From Planctomycetota bacterium (GTDB lineage Bacteria > Planctomycetota > UBA1135 > GCA-002686595): a stretch of DNA of 64,000 nucleotides. Within the stretch, counting starts at the first letter, position 1. Each line of letters opens with the position of its first letter. Below, piece by piece: positions 25,869 through 34,820 of this stretch. The notes below the pieces were generated by a model. The model was not told where the DNA came from. It made no database searches and saw only the letters and a list, made by a program, of their open reading frames with translations. The stretch is from positions 186,001 to 250,000 of the forward strand of contig JADJLZ010000007.1 of NCBI GenBank assembly GCA_016709875.1. Reading direction: 5' to 3'. Both the position numbers and the translations under genes were made by a program.

Positions 25869-27575
25869 GTGACCAGCATCTCCGAGATGCTCATCGACGC
25901 CGGCCTCTCGCGCGAGAAGCTGGACGAATGCCGCCAGGTCGCCGCCGCGAGCGGCGACTCGCTCGACCGCGTGATCCTGACCAAGGACTACCTCGACGAG
26001 GTGACCCTGCTGCAGGTCTACGCCAAGCACCTGGGCTACGAGTTCAAGAAGTCGCTCGAAGGCGTCAAGGTGCCCTCGAGCTTCGTGAACCGCGTGCCGG
26101 TGCACTTCGCGCGCAACTACAACCTCGTGGCACTCGAGGAGACGGCCGACAAGGTGGTGCGCGTCGCCACCTGCACGCCACTCTCCCCGCACCCGATGGA
26201 CGACCTCGCGGGCATGCTCGGCGCCGAGATCGACCCGGTGCTCGCGCCGCGCGTCGAGATCACGACGCTGCTCGGCCGCGCCTACCGCCACAAGGCCGAC
26301 GGCGTCGACGAGGCGCTCGACGAGGTCGCCGAGGACGGCAACATCGGCGCGCTGGCCGACCAGATCGACGAGTCGGAGGACGTGCTCGACGTCGCCAACA
26401 AGGCGCCGATCATCAAGCTCGTCAACACGATCCTCTTCCAGGCGCTCAAGATGCGCGCCTCGGACGTGCACTTCCACCCCTACGTGGACCGCATGCAGGT
26501 GCGCATCCGCATCGACGGGATCCTGTACGACATGGATCCGATCCCGCGCAAGGTGCAGGAGGCCATCGTCAGCCGCATCAAGGTGATGGGCAAGATGGAC
26601 ATCGCCGAACGGCGCCTGCCGCAGGACGGGCGCGCCTCGATCCGCCTGGGCGACGGCGAGGTCGACGTGCGCATCAGCTCGATCCCGACGACATACGGCG
26701 AGCGCATCGTCATGCGTCTGCTCGACAAGACCTCCAAGGTCTACACGCTCGACGAGATCGGACTCGCGCCCAAGAACCTCGCGATGCTGCGCGAGTACCT
26801 CAACTTCAGCCACGGCATCATCCTCGTCACGGGCCCCACCGGTTCGGGCAAGACGACCACGCTCTACGCCGCGATGAGCGAGGTTGACACGACGCAGAAG
26901 AACGTGCTCACGATCGAAGACCCGGTCGAGTACTCCCTGCCGGGCGTCAGTCAGGTGCAGGTCAACACCAAGAAGGGCCTGACCTTCGCCAACGGCCTGC
27001 GCTCCTTCCTGCGCCAGGACCCCGACGTGATGATGGTCGGTGAGATCCGCGACCACGAGACCGGCGAGGTCGCGATCCGCGCCGCGCTCACGGGCCACCT
27101 GGTGTTCTCCACGGTGCACACCAACGATGCGCCCTCGACCATCACGCGCATGGTGGACCAGGGCATCGAGCCCTACCTCGTCGCCAGCTCGATGGTGCTC
27201 GTGATCGCGCAGCGCCTCGTGCGCACGATCTGCAAGCACTGCCACGAGTTCCAGCCGATGAGCGACGAGTGGGCCGCCAAGCTCAAGAAGATCGGCATCA
27301 CGCCGCAGCAGATGGAGAACCGCGTCGCCGTGGGCCGCGGCTGCGACGAGTGCTTCCAGTCGGGCTACTCCGGCCGCACCGCGATCTACGAGTTCCTGCC
27401 CGTGGACGAGGTGCTGCGCACGCAGATCATGGAGGGCGTCTCGGCCTCGGTGATGAAGCGCAACGCCGTCGAGCGCGGCATGGTCACGCTGCGCGAGGAC
27501 GGCCGCATGAAGATCCTCTCGGGCCACACCACCGCGGACGAGGTGCTGCGCGTCACGCAGCTCGACCTCGAGTAG
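25869..27575 (+). CDS. gspE: Type II secretion ATPase GspE
   Basis: A 568-residue cytoplasmic secretion ATPase. The N-terminal MshEN-like domain (ISEMLIDAGLSREKLDECRQ, then LHVYAKHLGY-type segment) precedes the ATPase core with LKMRASDVHFHPYVDRMQVR (Asp box region), VTGPTGSGKTTTLYAAMSE (Walker A), LTIEDPVEYSLPG (Asp box), DPDVMMVGEIRDHETGE (Walker B) and GHLVFSTVHTNDAPSTITR (His box). The zinc-binding tetracysteine is CKHC ... GCDEC, within VRTICKHCHEF and GRGCDECFQSGYSGRTAIYE. The start is a GTG at 25869, 7 bases after gspD. Length and motif order are normal for a family that powers pseudopilus assembly. Confidence 0.97.
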   Translation: MTSISEMLIDAGLSREKLDECRQVAAASGDSLDRVILTKDYLDEVTLLQVYAKHLGYEFKKSLEGVKVPSSFVNRVPVHFARNYNLVALEETADKVVRVATCTPLSPHPMDDLAGMLGAEIDPVLAPRVEITTLLGRAYRHKADGVDEALDEVAEDGNIGALADQIDESEDVLDVANKAPIIKLVNTILFQALKMRASDVHFHPYVDRMQVRIRIDGILYDMDPIPRKVQEAIVSRIKVMGKMDIAERRLPQDGRASIRLGDGEVDVRISSIPTTYGERIVMRLLDKTSKVYTLDEIGLAPKNLAMLREYLNFSHGIILVTGPTGSGKTTTLYAAMSEVDTTQKNVLTIEDPVEYSLPGVSQVQVNTKKGLTFANGLRSFLRQDPDVMMVGEIRDHETGEVAIRAALTGHLVFSTVHTNDAPSTITRMVDQGIEPYLVASSMVLVIAQRLVRTICKHCHEFQPMSDEWAAKLKKIGITPQQMENRVAVGRGCDECFQSGYSGRTAIYEFLPVDEVLRTQIMEGVSASVMKRNAVERGMVTLREDGRMKILSGHTTADEVLRVTQLDLE

Positions 27576-27591
27576 GACGAAGCCAGGGGCC

Positions 27592-28860
27592 ATGCCGATC
27601 TTCGAGTACAAGGCCTACGCTCCGGGCGGAGCCGTGCAGAGCGGCGTGATCGACGCCGACACCTCGCGCGAGGCGCGCACACGGCTGCGGCGCGAGAATC
27701 TGCTGGTCAAGGAGATCAAGGAGCTGCACGGCAAGGCCGCCGGCGCCACGAAGGGCCAGAAGGGCGGGCCTTCGCGGCTGCAGGCGCTGATGAAGGCGCG
27801 CCAGCGCGCGAGCGGACCGAGCGCGCGCAATCTCGACGTGCTCACCGCCTCGACGCGCCAGATGGGCACGCTGCTCGGCGCGGGCATCCCACTGGCCGAG
27901 ACGCTCAAGGCGATGATCGAGCAGGCTGAGAGCCGCACGGTCGAGACGATGTTCCGCGAGATCCGCGAGCGCATCAACCAGGGCGCCTCGCTGGCCGAGT
28001 CGCTCTCCGAGCACCCCTACATGTTCAGCGAGCTGTACGTGAACATGGTGCGCGCGGGCGAGGCGACCGGAAACGTCGACGTCGTGCTGCGGCGCCTCGC
28101 GGACTACCTGCAGGGTCAGCGCACGCTGCGCCGCAAGGTGGTCTCGGCGCTCACCTACCCGGCGCTGATGATCGGCATCGGCATGATCGTGGTCAGCATC
28201 CTGATGGCGGTGGTCGTGCCCAAGATCACGACCATGCTGACCGACATGAACCAGACGCTGCCGACGCCCACGCGCATCCTGATCATGGTCAGCGACCTGT
28301 TCAAGAACTGGTGGTGGGCCGGCTTCCTCTCCATCGCGGCGCTCTCGACGATCTTCGAGCGCATCTACAACCGCTCGGACAAGGGCCGGTTGTGGATCGA
28401 CCGCACGATGCTGCGCCTGCCGGTCATCGGCGATTTGCTGCGCAAGCAGGCGGTCTCGCGCTTCACGCGCACGCTCTCGACGCTGCTGCAGTCCGGCGTG
28501 CCCGCCGTGCAGAGCCTCGAGATCACGAAGACCGTCGTCGGCAACCGCGTCATCGCCGACGCGACCGACACGATCCGCCAGCGCATCCTCGAGGGCACCG
28601 ACATCGCCACACCGCTCAAGGCGACCGGGGTCTTCCCCGCCGTGGTGGGCTACATGGTCAACGTCGGGGAGCAGTCCGGCGAGCTCGAGCAGATGCTCGA
28701 CCGCATCGCCAGCGCCTACGACGAGGAGATCGACATCTCGACCGAGCGCCTGACCTCGGTCCTCGAGCCGATCATGATCGTCTTTCTGGCGGTTATCGTA
28801 GGCTATATCGTGATCTCGATCGTCCTACCGATCCTGCAGATCGGACAGATCGGCAAGTAG
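27592..28860 (+). CDS. gspF: Type II secretion inner-membrane platform protein GspF
   Basis: A 422-residue polytopic platform protein. It begins MPIFEYKAYAPGGAVQSGVI, the standard GspF start ('M..f.Y.a.d..G....G.~.A.s..~A'). It carries two GspF domains: TASTRQMGTLLGAGIPLAET with YMFSELYVNMVRAGEATGN, and SRFTRTLSTLLQSGVPAVQS with VGYMVNVGEQSGELEQMLD. The three membrane segments are around VSALTYPALMIGIGMIVVS, NWWWAGFLSIAALSTI and the C-terminal PIMIVFLAVIVGYIVISIVL. Length is normal. It is the third gene of the operon, 16 bases after gspE. Confidence 0.97.
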   Translation: MPIFEYKAYAPGGAVQSGVIDADTSREARTRLRRENLLVKEIKELHGKAAGATKGQKGGPSRLQALMKARQRASGPSARNLDVLTASTRQMGTLLGAGIPLAETLKAMIEQAESRTVETMFREIRERINQGASLAESLSEHPYMFSELYVNMVRAGEATGNVDVVLRRLADYLQGQRTLRRKVVSALTYPALMIGIGMIVVSILMAVVVPKITTMLTDMNQTLPTPTRILIMVSDLFKNWWWAGFLSIAALSTIFERIYNRSDKGRLWIDRTMLRLPVIGDLLRKQAVSRFTRTLSTLLQSGVPAVQSLEITKTVVGNRVIADATDTIRQRILEGTDIATPLKATGVFPAVVGYMVNVGEQSGELEQMLDRIASAYDEEIDISTERLTSVLEPIMIVFLAVIVGYIVISIVLPILQIGQIGK

Positions 28861-28876
28861 GGAGCAGCCCAGAGCC

Positions 28877-29314
28877 ATGAAACCCAACCTCCAGCCCCGC
28901 CGCGCGCGCCGCGGCTTCACCCTGGCCGAAATGATGGTCGTGATCGTCATCATCGGCCTGCTGGCGACCCTCGTGGTCCCCAGCGTCATCCAGCGCTTCT
29001 TCACCGCGCAGAAGACCAAGGCCGCGGCCGACATCTCGGCCATCACGCAGTCGCTCACCGAGTACGCGATGCAGAACTCGGGCAAGTATCCCGAGTCGCT
29101 CGAGGCGCTCGTGACGCAGGACGAGAACGGACACTGCTTCCTCGAGGGCTACAACGGCAAGATCCCCAAAGACCCCTGGCGCTTCGAGTACCAGTACGAG
29201 CCGCCGCAGCAGGGTCACCCGCAGCCGCGCGTCTACTCGATGGGCAAGGACGGTGCTCCCGGCGGCGAGGGCGAGGACGCCGACATCGACAGCGACCACC
29301 TGAAGGACCAGTGA
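28877..29314 (+). CDS. gspG: Major pseudopilin GspG
   Basis: A 145-residue type II secretion major pseudopilin. The prepilin cleavage motif RRGFTLAEMMVVIVIIGLLA has Gly(-1), Phe(+1) and Glu(+5). The family-typical QKTKAAADISAITQSLTEYA and SGKYPESLEALVT segments follow, then DPWRFEYQY and a C-terminal DIDSDHLKDQ region rich in acidic residues (calcium site in GspG proteins). The start is the ATG at 28877, 16 bases after gspF. A prepilin peptidase is needed for processing but is not encoded in this window. Confidence 0.96.
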   Translation: MKPNLQPRRARRGFTLAEMMVVIVIIGLLATLVVPSVIQRFFTAQKTKAAADISAITQSLTEYAMQNSGKYPESLEALVTQDENGHCFLEGYNGKIPKDPWRFEYQYEPPQQGHPQPRVYSMGKDGAPGGEGEDADIDSDHLKDQ

Positions 29315-29339
29315 GCCGCAGCGCGCGAGGAACACACCC

Positions 29340-29909
29340 ATGAGACGATCCCCGATCCGGCTGGCAAGGCGCGCGCGCGCCGGGTTCAGCCTGGCGGAGA
29401 TCCTCACGGTGATCGTGATCCTGGGCATGATCGCCACAGTGGTGACCGTCAGCTGGCGCGCGATCCTGCCCAAGTCCGAGTTGCACTCGGCGGTGCGCAA
29501 CCTCTCCGAGGATCTGAACGGCACGCGCTCGGAGGCGATCGGCCGCAACGCCGAGTACCGCATCCAGTACGACCTCGACCGTCGTGCCTGGCGCATCATC
29601 TCGCCCTTCAAGCTCGACGGCAGCGGCAACATGGCGCAGACCGAGGAGGAGCGCCTCGCGCTGCCCTGGAAGCAGCTGCCTGGCAGCATCAAGTTCCTGC
29701 GCATCGACATCGACGGCCTCTCCTACACGCAGGGACAGTGCTTCGTGCGCTTCGACGCTCTGGGTTCGACCTCGGGCCACACGATCGTGCTCGCGCAGGA
29801 ACCCGAGAACAACATCTACACGGTCGAGGTGCTCGGCCTGACCGGCCTGATCCGCTTCTACGAGGGCACCTTCCAGCGCGAACCGCCGAAGGACGCGGAC
29901 TTCCGATGA
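29340..29909 (+). CDS. gspH: Minor pseudopilin GspH-like
   Basis: A 189-residue prepilin-like protein with motif RAGFSLAEILTVIVILGMIA (Gly-1, Phe+1, Glu+5) and a following beta-rich GspH/FimT-type domain (LHSAVRNLSEDLNGTRSEAI, 'a...l...l...rseAi'). It sits between gspG and the gspI-like gene in the canonical order G-H-I-J. Its last codons overlap the next ATG (ATGA at 29906-29909). Assignment to H rests on motif plus position; sequence alone separates minor pseudopilins poorly. Confidence 0.85.
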   Translation: MRRSPIRLARRARAGFSLAEILTVIVILGMIATVVTVSWRAILPKSELHSAVRNLSEDLNGTRSEAIGRNAEYRIQYDLDRRAWRIISPFKLDGSGNMAQTEEERLALPWKQLPGSIKFLRIDIDGLSYTQGQCFVRFDALGSTSGHTIVLAQEPENNIYTVEVLGLTGLIRFYEGTFQREPPKDADFR

Positions 29910-30493
29910 GACGTCGCCACGCACGCTCGGGCTTCACGCTGGCCGAGGTCGCGGTGACGATCGTGATCGTGGGCACGATGCTGATCTACCTCTTGCAGGG
30001 GCTGAACGGCACGAAGCTGCTCGCTGCGCAGACGCGCAACAACAAGCTCTCGCGCGAACTCGCGCTGCAGAAGCTCGGCCAAGTCGGCTCGGGCATCTTC
30101 CAGGAGGACATCGACAAGGGGTTGACGGGCACCTTCGCCGACGAGGGCTACCCCGACTTCAGCTACGAGGTGGTCGTGGGCGACGAGTCCTTCCGCGAGC
30201 AGGAGAACCAGCCCCAGAACGCCCACTTCGACAGCTGGAACCCGCCCAACAAACAGGACGAGAAGGACCCGACCGACCCGAACGCGGAGCCGGTCGAGCA
30301 GCCCTTCGAAAAGGTCAAGATCCGCGTCACATCGCCCAAGATCCAGGAGTTCTCGAACCAGCTCACGCTCGAACAGTGGTTCCCCTGGGTGCAGGTGTAC
30401 GGCGAGAAGCAGGACGACCCGTCCGCGAGCGGCCAGTCCGGCACCGCGAACGGCACGACCACGCCGGCGAACAACGGAGCCAGCAGGCCATGA
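29906..30493 (+). CDS. gspI: Minor pseudopilin GspI-like
   Basis: A 195-residue prepilin with RSGFTLAEVAVTIVIVGTML near the N-terminus (Glu+5 kept), then a hydrophilic domain in which a QTRNNKLSRELALQKLGQVG helix precedes a DYPDFSYEVVV-like beta region. Position between H and J and ATGA overlaps at both ends (29906 and 30490) support GspI. The C-terminus is an unusual low-complexity stretch rich in Ser, Gly, Thr and Asn (SASGQSGTANGTTTPANNGA). The upstream-extended frame to 29738 overlaps gspH out of frame and is not used. Confidence 0.82.
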   Translation: MRRRHARSGFTLAEVAVTIVIVGTMLIYLLQGLNGTKLLAAQTRNNKLSRELALQKLGQVGSGIFQEDIDKGLTGTFADEGYPDFSYEVVVGDESFREQENQPQNAHFDSWNPPNKQDEKDPTDPNAEPVEQPFEKVKIRVTSPKIQEFSNQLTLEQWFPWVQVYGEKQDDPSASGQSGTANGTTTPANNGASRP

Positions 30494-31431
30494 GACGACT
30501 CGACCAGGGAAAACGCTCGGGCTTCACGCTCGTCGAAGTGCTGATCACGCTGCTGATCATGAGCGGGATCATGGTCGCGCTGACGGAAATCCTGAGCGCG
30601 GCGCGCACCGCGCGCGACACGATCCACAACGTGCTCGAGACCCAGACGGCCGGTCCCGCGATCCTCGACCTCGTCGAGCGCGACCTGCGCGGGATCCTGA
30701 CCTACGACACCACGCTGGCGCGCCAGTTGCGCGTCAAGAACCGCGTCGTGATGGGCTTCGACGCGGACTCGATCGACTTCGTCTCGAACACCGACAGCCT
30801 GGTGCTGCACCAGATCGACGAGCGCTTCGTGCGCGCCGACGTCAACGAGGTCGGATACCGGCTGCGGCCCTCGCCGGAGAACGACCAGTTCCTCGAGATC
30901 TACCGGCGCGAGAGCTTCGGCGTGGACGACGACCCCTTCGAGGGCGGCGCCTACCAGTTTCTGCACGACCGAGTGAAGGGCTTCGACATCCAGGTCTTCC
31001 GCAAGGACGGGCCCGACGAGGAACCGGTCGACCACTGGAACACCGAAGAGGGCAGCGAGGACATCGGCCTCCCCGCCCGGATCGAGATCACGCTCACGCT
31101 CGAGCTCGCGCCGCGCATCGTGCACGAACAGTTGCGTGTGGCCCCCGTCGACCGGCGCACGGTGATCTACAAGCGCGTCCTGCGCATGCCCGAGCAACTG
31201 CGCGGCGCCGAGGCGAAGATCCCGATCCCGGCGATTCCCACGATCCCGGGCGGATCGGGCAGCGCCGCGAACGCCAACGGCCAGTCGGGTGGCGCGGCGG
31301 GCAACAGCCCGATGGAAGTCGGAGGCTCGGCCGCCGGCTTTGGCGGCAAGGGTGGCGCGAAGGGCGGGAAGGTGGGTGGCACCAAGCTGATCCAGTCCGC
31401 CCCGCCGGCTGGCGGTGGCGGCAATCACTGA
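30490..31431 (+). CDS. gspJ: Minor pseudopilin GspJ-like with glycine-rich tail
   Basis: A 313-residue prepilin-like protein starting MRRLDQGKRSGFTLVEVLIT (Glu+5 present), followed by a GspJ-type domain: GPAILDLVERDLRGILTYDT and later VGYRLRPSPENDQFLEIYRR ('v.Y.l.~.~.~~~L.R') fit the family. Residues ~255-313 are a Gly/Ala-rich tail including GKGGAKGGKVGG, absent from ordinary GspJ. It is the last gene of the operon; GspK, L, M and the peptidase are missing here. It converges with serS 18 bases downstream. Confidence 0.85.
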   Translation: MRRLDQGKRSGFTLVEVLITLLIMSGIMVALTEILSAARTARDTIHNVLETQTAGPAILDLVERDLRGILTYDTTLARQLRVKNRVVMGFDADSIDFVSNTDSLVLHQIDERFVRADVNEVGYRLRPSPENDQFLEIYRRESFGVDDDPFEGGAYQFLHDRVKGFDIQVFRKDGPDEEPVDHWNTEEGSEDIGLPARIEITLTLELAPRIVHEQLRVAPVDRRTVIYKRVLRMPEQLRGAEAKIPIPAIPTIPGGSGSAANANGQSGGAAGNSPMEVGGSAAGFGGKGGAKGGKVGGTKLIQSAPPAGGGGNH

Positions 31432-31449
31432 GTCGCGGCGCGTCCTCGT

Positions 31450-32730
31450 TCAGCCGAGCGGCTTGCCGATCGAATCGCGTCCGCCCATGTAGGGCCGCAG
31501 CGGCGCGGGCAGGCGCACGGTGCCGTCCGCGCACTGGTGGTTCTCGATCAAGGCGATCAGCATGCGCACGCTGGCCGCGACGGTGTTGTTGAGCGTGTGG
31601 CAGAAGTGCACCTTCCCCGCCTCGTCGCGGTAGCGCATGTTGAGCCGCCGCGCCTGGTAGTCGTGAAAGCGCGAGGCCGAGTGCGTCTCGCCGTAGCTCT
31701 TGCGGCTGGGCATCCAGGTCTCGATGTCGAACTTCTGGATCTGCGGCGCGCCCAGGTCGCCGCCGCACACGTTGACGATGCGGTACGGCAGTTCGAGCGC
31801 CTGCAACACCTCCTCGGCATTGCGCACGATCATGTGGTGGTGCTCGAGGCTCTTGGCGGGGTCGGCGATGTCGATCACGACCTGCTCGACCTTCTGGAAC
31901 TGGTGCACGCGGTACAGTCCGCGCGTGTCCTTGCCGTAGGTGCCCGCCTCGCGCCGGTAGCACGAGGAACTCGCCACGTAGAGCCGCGGGAGATCCGTGC
32001 ACTTCAGGATCTCGTCCTGGTGCAACGCGGTCACCGGCACCTCGGCCGTGCCGACGAGCACGAGGTCGTCGCGCTCGTCGCAGCGGTAGGCCTGCTCCTC
32101 GCCGCCGGGGAAGTAGCCCGTGCCGATCATCACCTCGGAGCGCACGAGCGTGGGCACCGAGAGCGGCACGAAGCCCTTCTGGCACATCGACTCGAGCGCG
32201 AAGCGCATGACCGCGCCCTCGAGCAGCGAGAGATCGCCCTTCAGGAAGTAATTGCGCGAGCCGGCGATGCGCGCTCCGCGCTCGACGTCGATCCAGTCCT
32301 GGGCCTCGCCGAGCGCGATGTGGTCGCGCGGCTCGAACTCGAAGCGGCGCGGCTCGCCCCACTTCTTGACCTCGACGTTCTCGCTGTCGTCCTTGCCCTC
32401 GGGCACCTCGGCCGCGGGCAGGTTCGGCACGCGCAGGAGCAGGGCGCGCAGCTCCGTCTCGAGCTTTCCGAAGGCCTCTTCCTTCTCCTTGAGCTGGAGC
32501 TTGGCGGCCTTCTGGCCCTCGGCGAGCTTCGCGCGCTCCTCCGGCGGGGCCTTGCCGATCGACTTGGCCGCGGCGTTCTGCTCGGAGCGTATCCGGTCGA
32601 GCTCCTGCTGCAGGGCTGTCTTGCGTGCGTCGAGTTCGCGCAGCGGGCCGAGGTCGAGGGCGATGCGCTTCTTGCGCGCGCCGGCTTCAACCCGTTCGGG
32701 CGTTTCGCGGATCAGTCGGATGTCGATCAA
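31450..32730 (-). CDS. serS: Seryl-tRNA synthetase
   Basis: A 426-residue class II synthetase charging tRNA-Ser. An N-terminal coiled-coil tRNA-binding arm (residues ~30-105, rich in Glu/Lys/Ala) precedes the catalytic core. LIGTAEVP-type sequence is present as LVLVGTAEVPVTALHQDEIL, motif 2 as SSCYRREAGTYGKDTRGLYR, then VHQFQKVEQVV and motif 3 in NNTVAASVRMLIALIENHQ. The start is a TTG at 32730 with GGAAGGA upstream; no in-frame ATG is suitable because the nearby ATG is followed by an early stop. It begins 5 bases after the stop of the upstream secreted-protein gene, so it may be co-transcribed with it. Confidence 0.97.
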   Translation of the reverse strand: MIDIRLIRETPERVEAGARKKRIALDLGPLRELDARKTALQQELDRIRSEQNAAAKSIGKAPPEERAKLAEGQKAAKLQLKEKEEAFGKLETELRALLLRVPNLPAAEVPEGKDDSENVEVKKWGEPRRFEFEPRDHIALGEAQDWIDVERGARIAGSRNYFLKGDLSLLEGAVMRFALESMCQKGFVPLSVPTLVRSEVMIGTGYFPGGEEQAYRCDERDDLVLVGTAEVPVTALHQDEILKCTDLPRLYVASSSCYRREAGTYGKDTRGLYRVHQFQKVEQVVIDIADPAKSLEHHHMIVRNAEEVLQALELPYRIVNVCGGDLGAPQIQKFDIETWMPSRKSYGETHSASRFHDYQARRLNMRYRDEAGKVHFCHTLNNTVAASVRMLIALIENHQCADGTVRLPAPLRPYMGGRDSIGKPLG

Positions 32731-32734
32731 GCGT

Positions 32735-34771
32735 TCATTCCTTCCAGGGAGATTCGACCTTGCCGAAGAGGTCGTGCTTCTTCTGCACCAGTTGGACCTC
32801 GAGCCCGCCGCCCTTGTCCTTGGTATCCGCCTCGAGATCGAGCGGGAACCAGACCGCGGGCCAGCTGAGATCCTTGTTCTCGATCGTGGAGTAGTCCGCC
32901 ACGGGCATCTTCGAGTCGCCCAGCGTCGCGCGGCTGCCCTTCTTGCGCCAGGCGATCTCGGGGCGCGAAACGCAGTTCCACAGGCGTTCGTAGTGCTCGC
33001 CCGCGCTGCCGAGGACGACCACCGACTTGCCGATCACCTTGAGCTTGCTGCCGTTGACCTCGTAGCGGAAGTCGAACACGAAGGGTGCGCCGAGCGTGAC
33101 CGTCGTCGTCTCCCCCTTGCGCACGCTCCAGCTCGGCCCGTTGCTCGCGGGCGGGAGGATCAGCGCCTTCTGCATCTGCTTCTTCTTGCCCTTGCGCAGC
33201 TCGCCGTAGAACAGCGAGTAGTTGCCGGTCGGGACGCGCACGCCCTTGGCTCCGCCCTCGACCAGGTCGAAGTAGCAGTCCTTGAGCTCGCTCGAGCCGA
33301 CGACGACGAGGTAGGTGGGCCGGATCGAGCCCTTGAAGTCGAGCTTCAACACGCCCGTGTCCACGCCCGCGGGCGAGATCGCGAGCTTGGCGCCGCGCTC
33401 CTGCACCTCGAGACGGTAGAAGTTGCCGTCGATCTCCTGGATGCCGCTCCAGGGCCGCGCGCGCTTGCCGCTGCCGACCACGATCGAGTCGAGCCAGGGC
33501 TCGTACTCGCCGTCGGTCATGCCCTGCGTGCCAAAGCGCTGCGGCTCGTTGCCGTAGATGCCGTCGAGCGAATCGTCGACCATGCGCAAGCTCGTCGTCC
33601 CGAAGGTCCCGATCATGGACGCCGCGCCGAGCGTGTAGATCTGGTACTGCCGGTCGTCGGGCGCCAGGTTGACCTGGATGCCCTGGAAGCTGTCCTGCTG
33701 CGTTCCGCTGACGGCGAAGAAGGCCCAGGGCCGCTGCTTCTCGCCCTGTCCGATCGGCACGCGCACGGGCGCGATGTTGCCCGTCATCGGGATCTTCTCG
33801 TCGCCCTGCTTGTCGCCGTCGGTGTCGAAGCGCAGGTCGCTCGATCCGGTGCGCACGATCGGCGGACATTCGGTGTTGGTCGGGAAGGTCGCGACCGTGC
33901 CCTTGATCTGCAGGCCCAGGCCATTCCACATCTCGTAGATCTCGTCGCAGCCGTAGATCGGGCGCGTGATCGCGTCGGGCGAGGTCAGCATGTCGAAGGT
34001 CATCGGGATGACCGAGGCGGGCACGGGCGCGTTCTTCGGGCCGTCCTGCTTGGGCTCGACGGCGCCGGGCGTGGCGCCGCCCTTCTCGCCCGCGCCGCGC
34101 GCGCCGAGCGCCGCGTAGCGCTTGGTCAGCTCGTCGTAGACCGGGTCCTTGAGGTCGAGCTTGTCGCGCATCTCGATCGCGTGCCCGTAGCCGATCCAGG
34201 CGCGGTGCAGGTCCCCCGCCGCGCCGCGCAGCGTCTCGTCGTAGCACATGGCGAAGGTGCGGTACGCCTCGCTCGCGTGGTACAGGTCGCCCTCGCTGTC
34301 GAAGGCGCCCGAGAGCGCATCCACCTCGTCGACGAGGTTGGCGAAGACCATGCCGTCCTTCTTCTCGAGGTTGCCCGTGAACTCGCGCAGCGCGGGCTTC
34401 CAGCGACCGAACAGCTCCGCGCGCGTCTTCTTCTTCGCTGCGTCGAGTCCCTGCAGGTACTTCAGCTCGCGCTCGGGGAACTCGCACTTCCAGGCGCCCT
34501 TCCAGGCTTCGGCCAGCGCGTCGTAGAAGGCCTTGTCCTTGGAGCCCGGATCCTCGGCCACGCTCTCGGCGCTGCGCACGATCCACAGCTCGGCCAGCAG
34601 CGGATCCTGCTTCACGAGCTTCTGCTGCTCGGGCTTCTGCGCGCCCTCGAGCGCCTTCAGGAACTGGGTGCGGAAGACGTCGTCGGGATCCTGCGCCGCG
34701 CCCGCGCGCGCCAGCGTGAACGCCGAGGCGAGGAACAGCCCGGTCACGATCCAAGCATGGGCAGATTTCAT
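32735..34771 (-). CDS. Large secreted protein of unknown function (678 aa)
   Basis: A 678-residue protein with a clear signal peptide (MKSAHAWIVTGLFLASAFTL, then ARAGAAQ cleavage region). The first ~210 residues are helical and charged. The rest appears beta-rich, with FDTDGDKQGDEKIPMTGNIA, an acidic Asp-rich segment resembling a calcium-binding loop, and a C-terminal VQLVQKKHDLFGKVESPWKE. I do not recognise the family. It is upstream of serS, nearly abutting it, and downstream of the rhomboid protease gene, so these could form one reverse-strand transcript. Predicted location is periplasm or cell surface. Confidence 0.75.
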   Translation of the reverse strand: MKSAHAWIVTGLFLASAFTLARAGAAQDPDDVFRTQFLKALEGAQKPEQQKLVKQDPLLAELWIVRSAESVAEDPGSKDKAFYDALAEAWKGAWKCEFPERELKYLQGLDAAKKKTRAELFGRWKPALREFTGNLEKKDGMVFANLVDEVDALSGAFDSEGDLYHASEAYRTFAMCYDETLRGAAGDLHRAWIGYGHAIEMRDKLDLKDPVYDELTKRYAALGARGAGEKGGATPGAVEPKQDGPKNAPVPASVIPMTFDMLTSPDAITRPIYGCDEIYEMWNGLGLQIKGTVATFPTNTECPPIVRTGSSDLRFDTDGDKQGDEKIPMTGNIAPVRVPIGQGEKQRPWAFFAVSGTQQDSFQGIQVNLAPDDRQYQIYTLGAASMIGTFGTTSLRMVDDSLDGIYGNEPQRFGTQGMTDGEYEPWLDSIVVGSGKRARPWSGIQEIDGNFYRLEVQERGAKLAISPAGVDTGVLKLDFKGSIRPTYLVVVGSSELKDCYFDLVEGGAKGVRVPTGNYSLFYGELRKGKKKQMQKALILPPASNGPSWSVRKGETTTVTLGAPFVFDFRYEVNGSKLKVIGKSVVVLGSAGEHYERLWNCVSRPEIAWRKKGSRATLGDSKMPVADYSTIENKDLSWPAVWFPLDLEADTKDKGGGLEVQLVQKKHDLFGKVESPWKE

Positions 34772-34820
34772 GGCCGGAGCAGTCTAGCCACCGCCCCGCG
34801 GGCGGACAAAGCCCGCCCGA

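Noticed and set aside
23369..25984. Reverse-strand open frame of 871 codons opposite gspD
   Set aside because: Its composition is an antisense artefact, while the forward frame has full secretin motifs and a consensus promoter.
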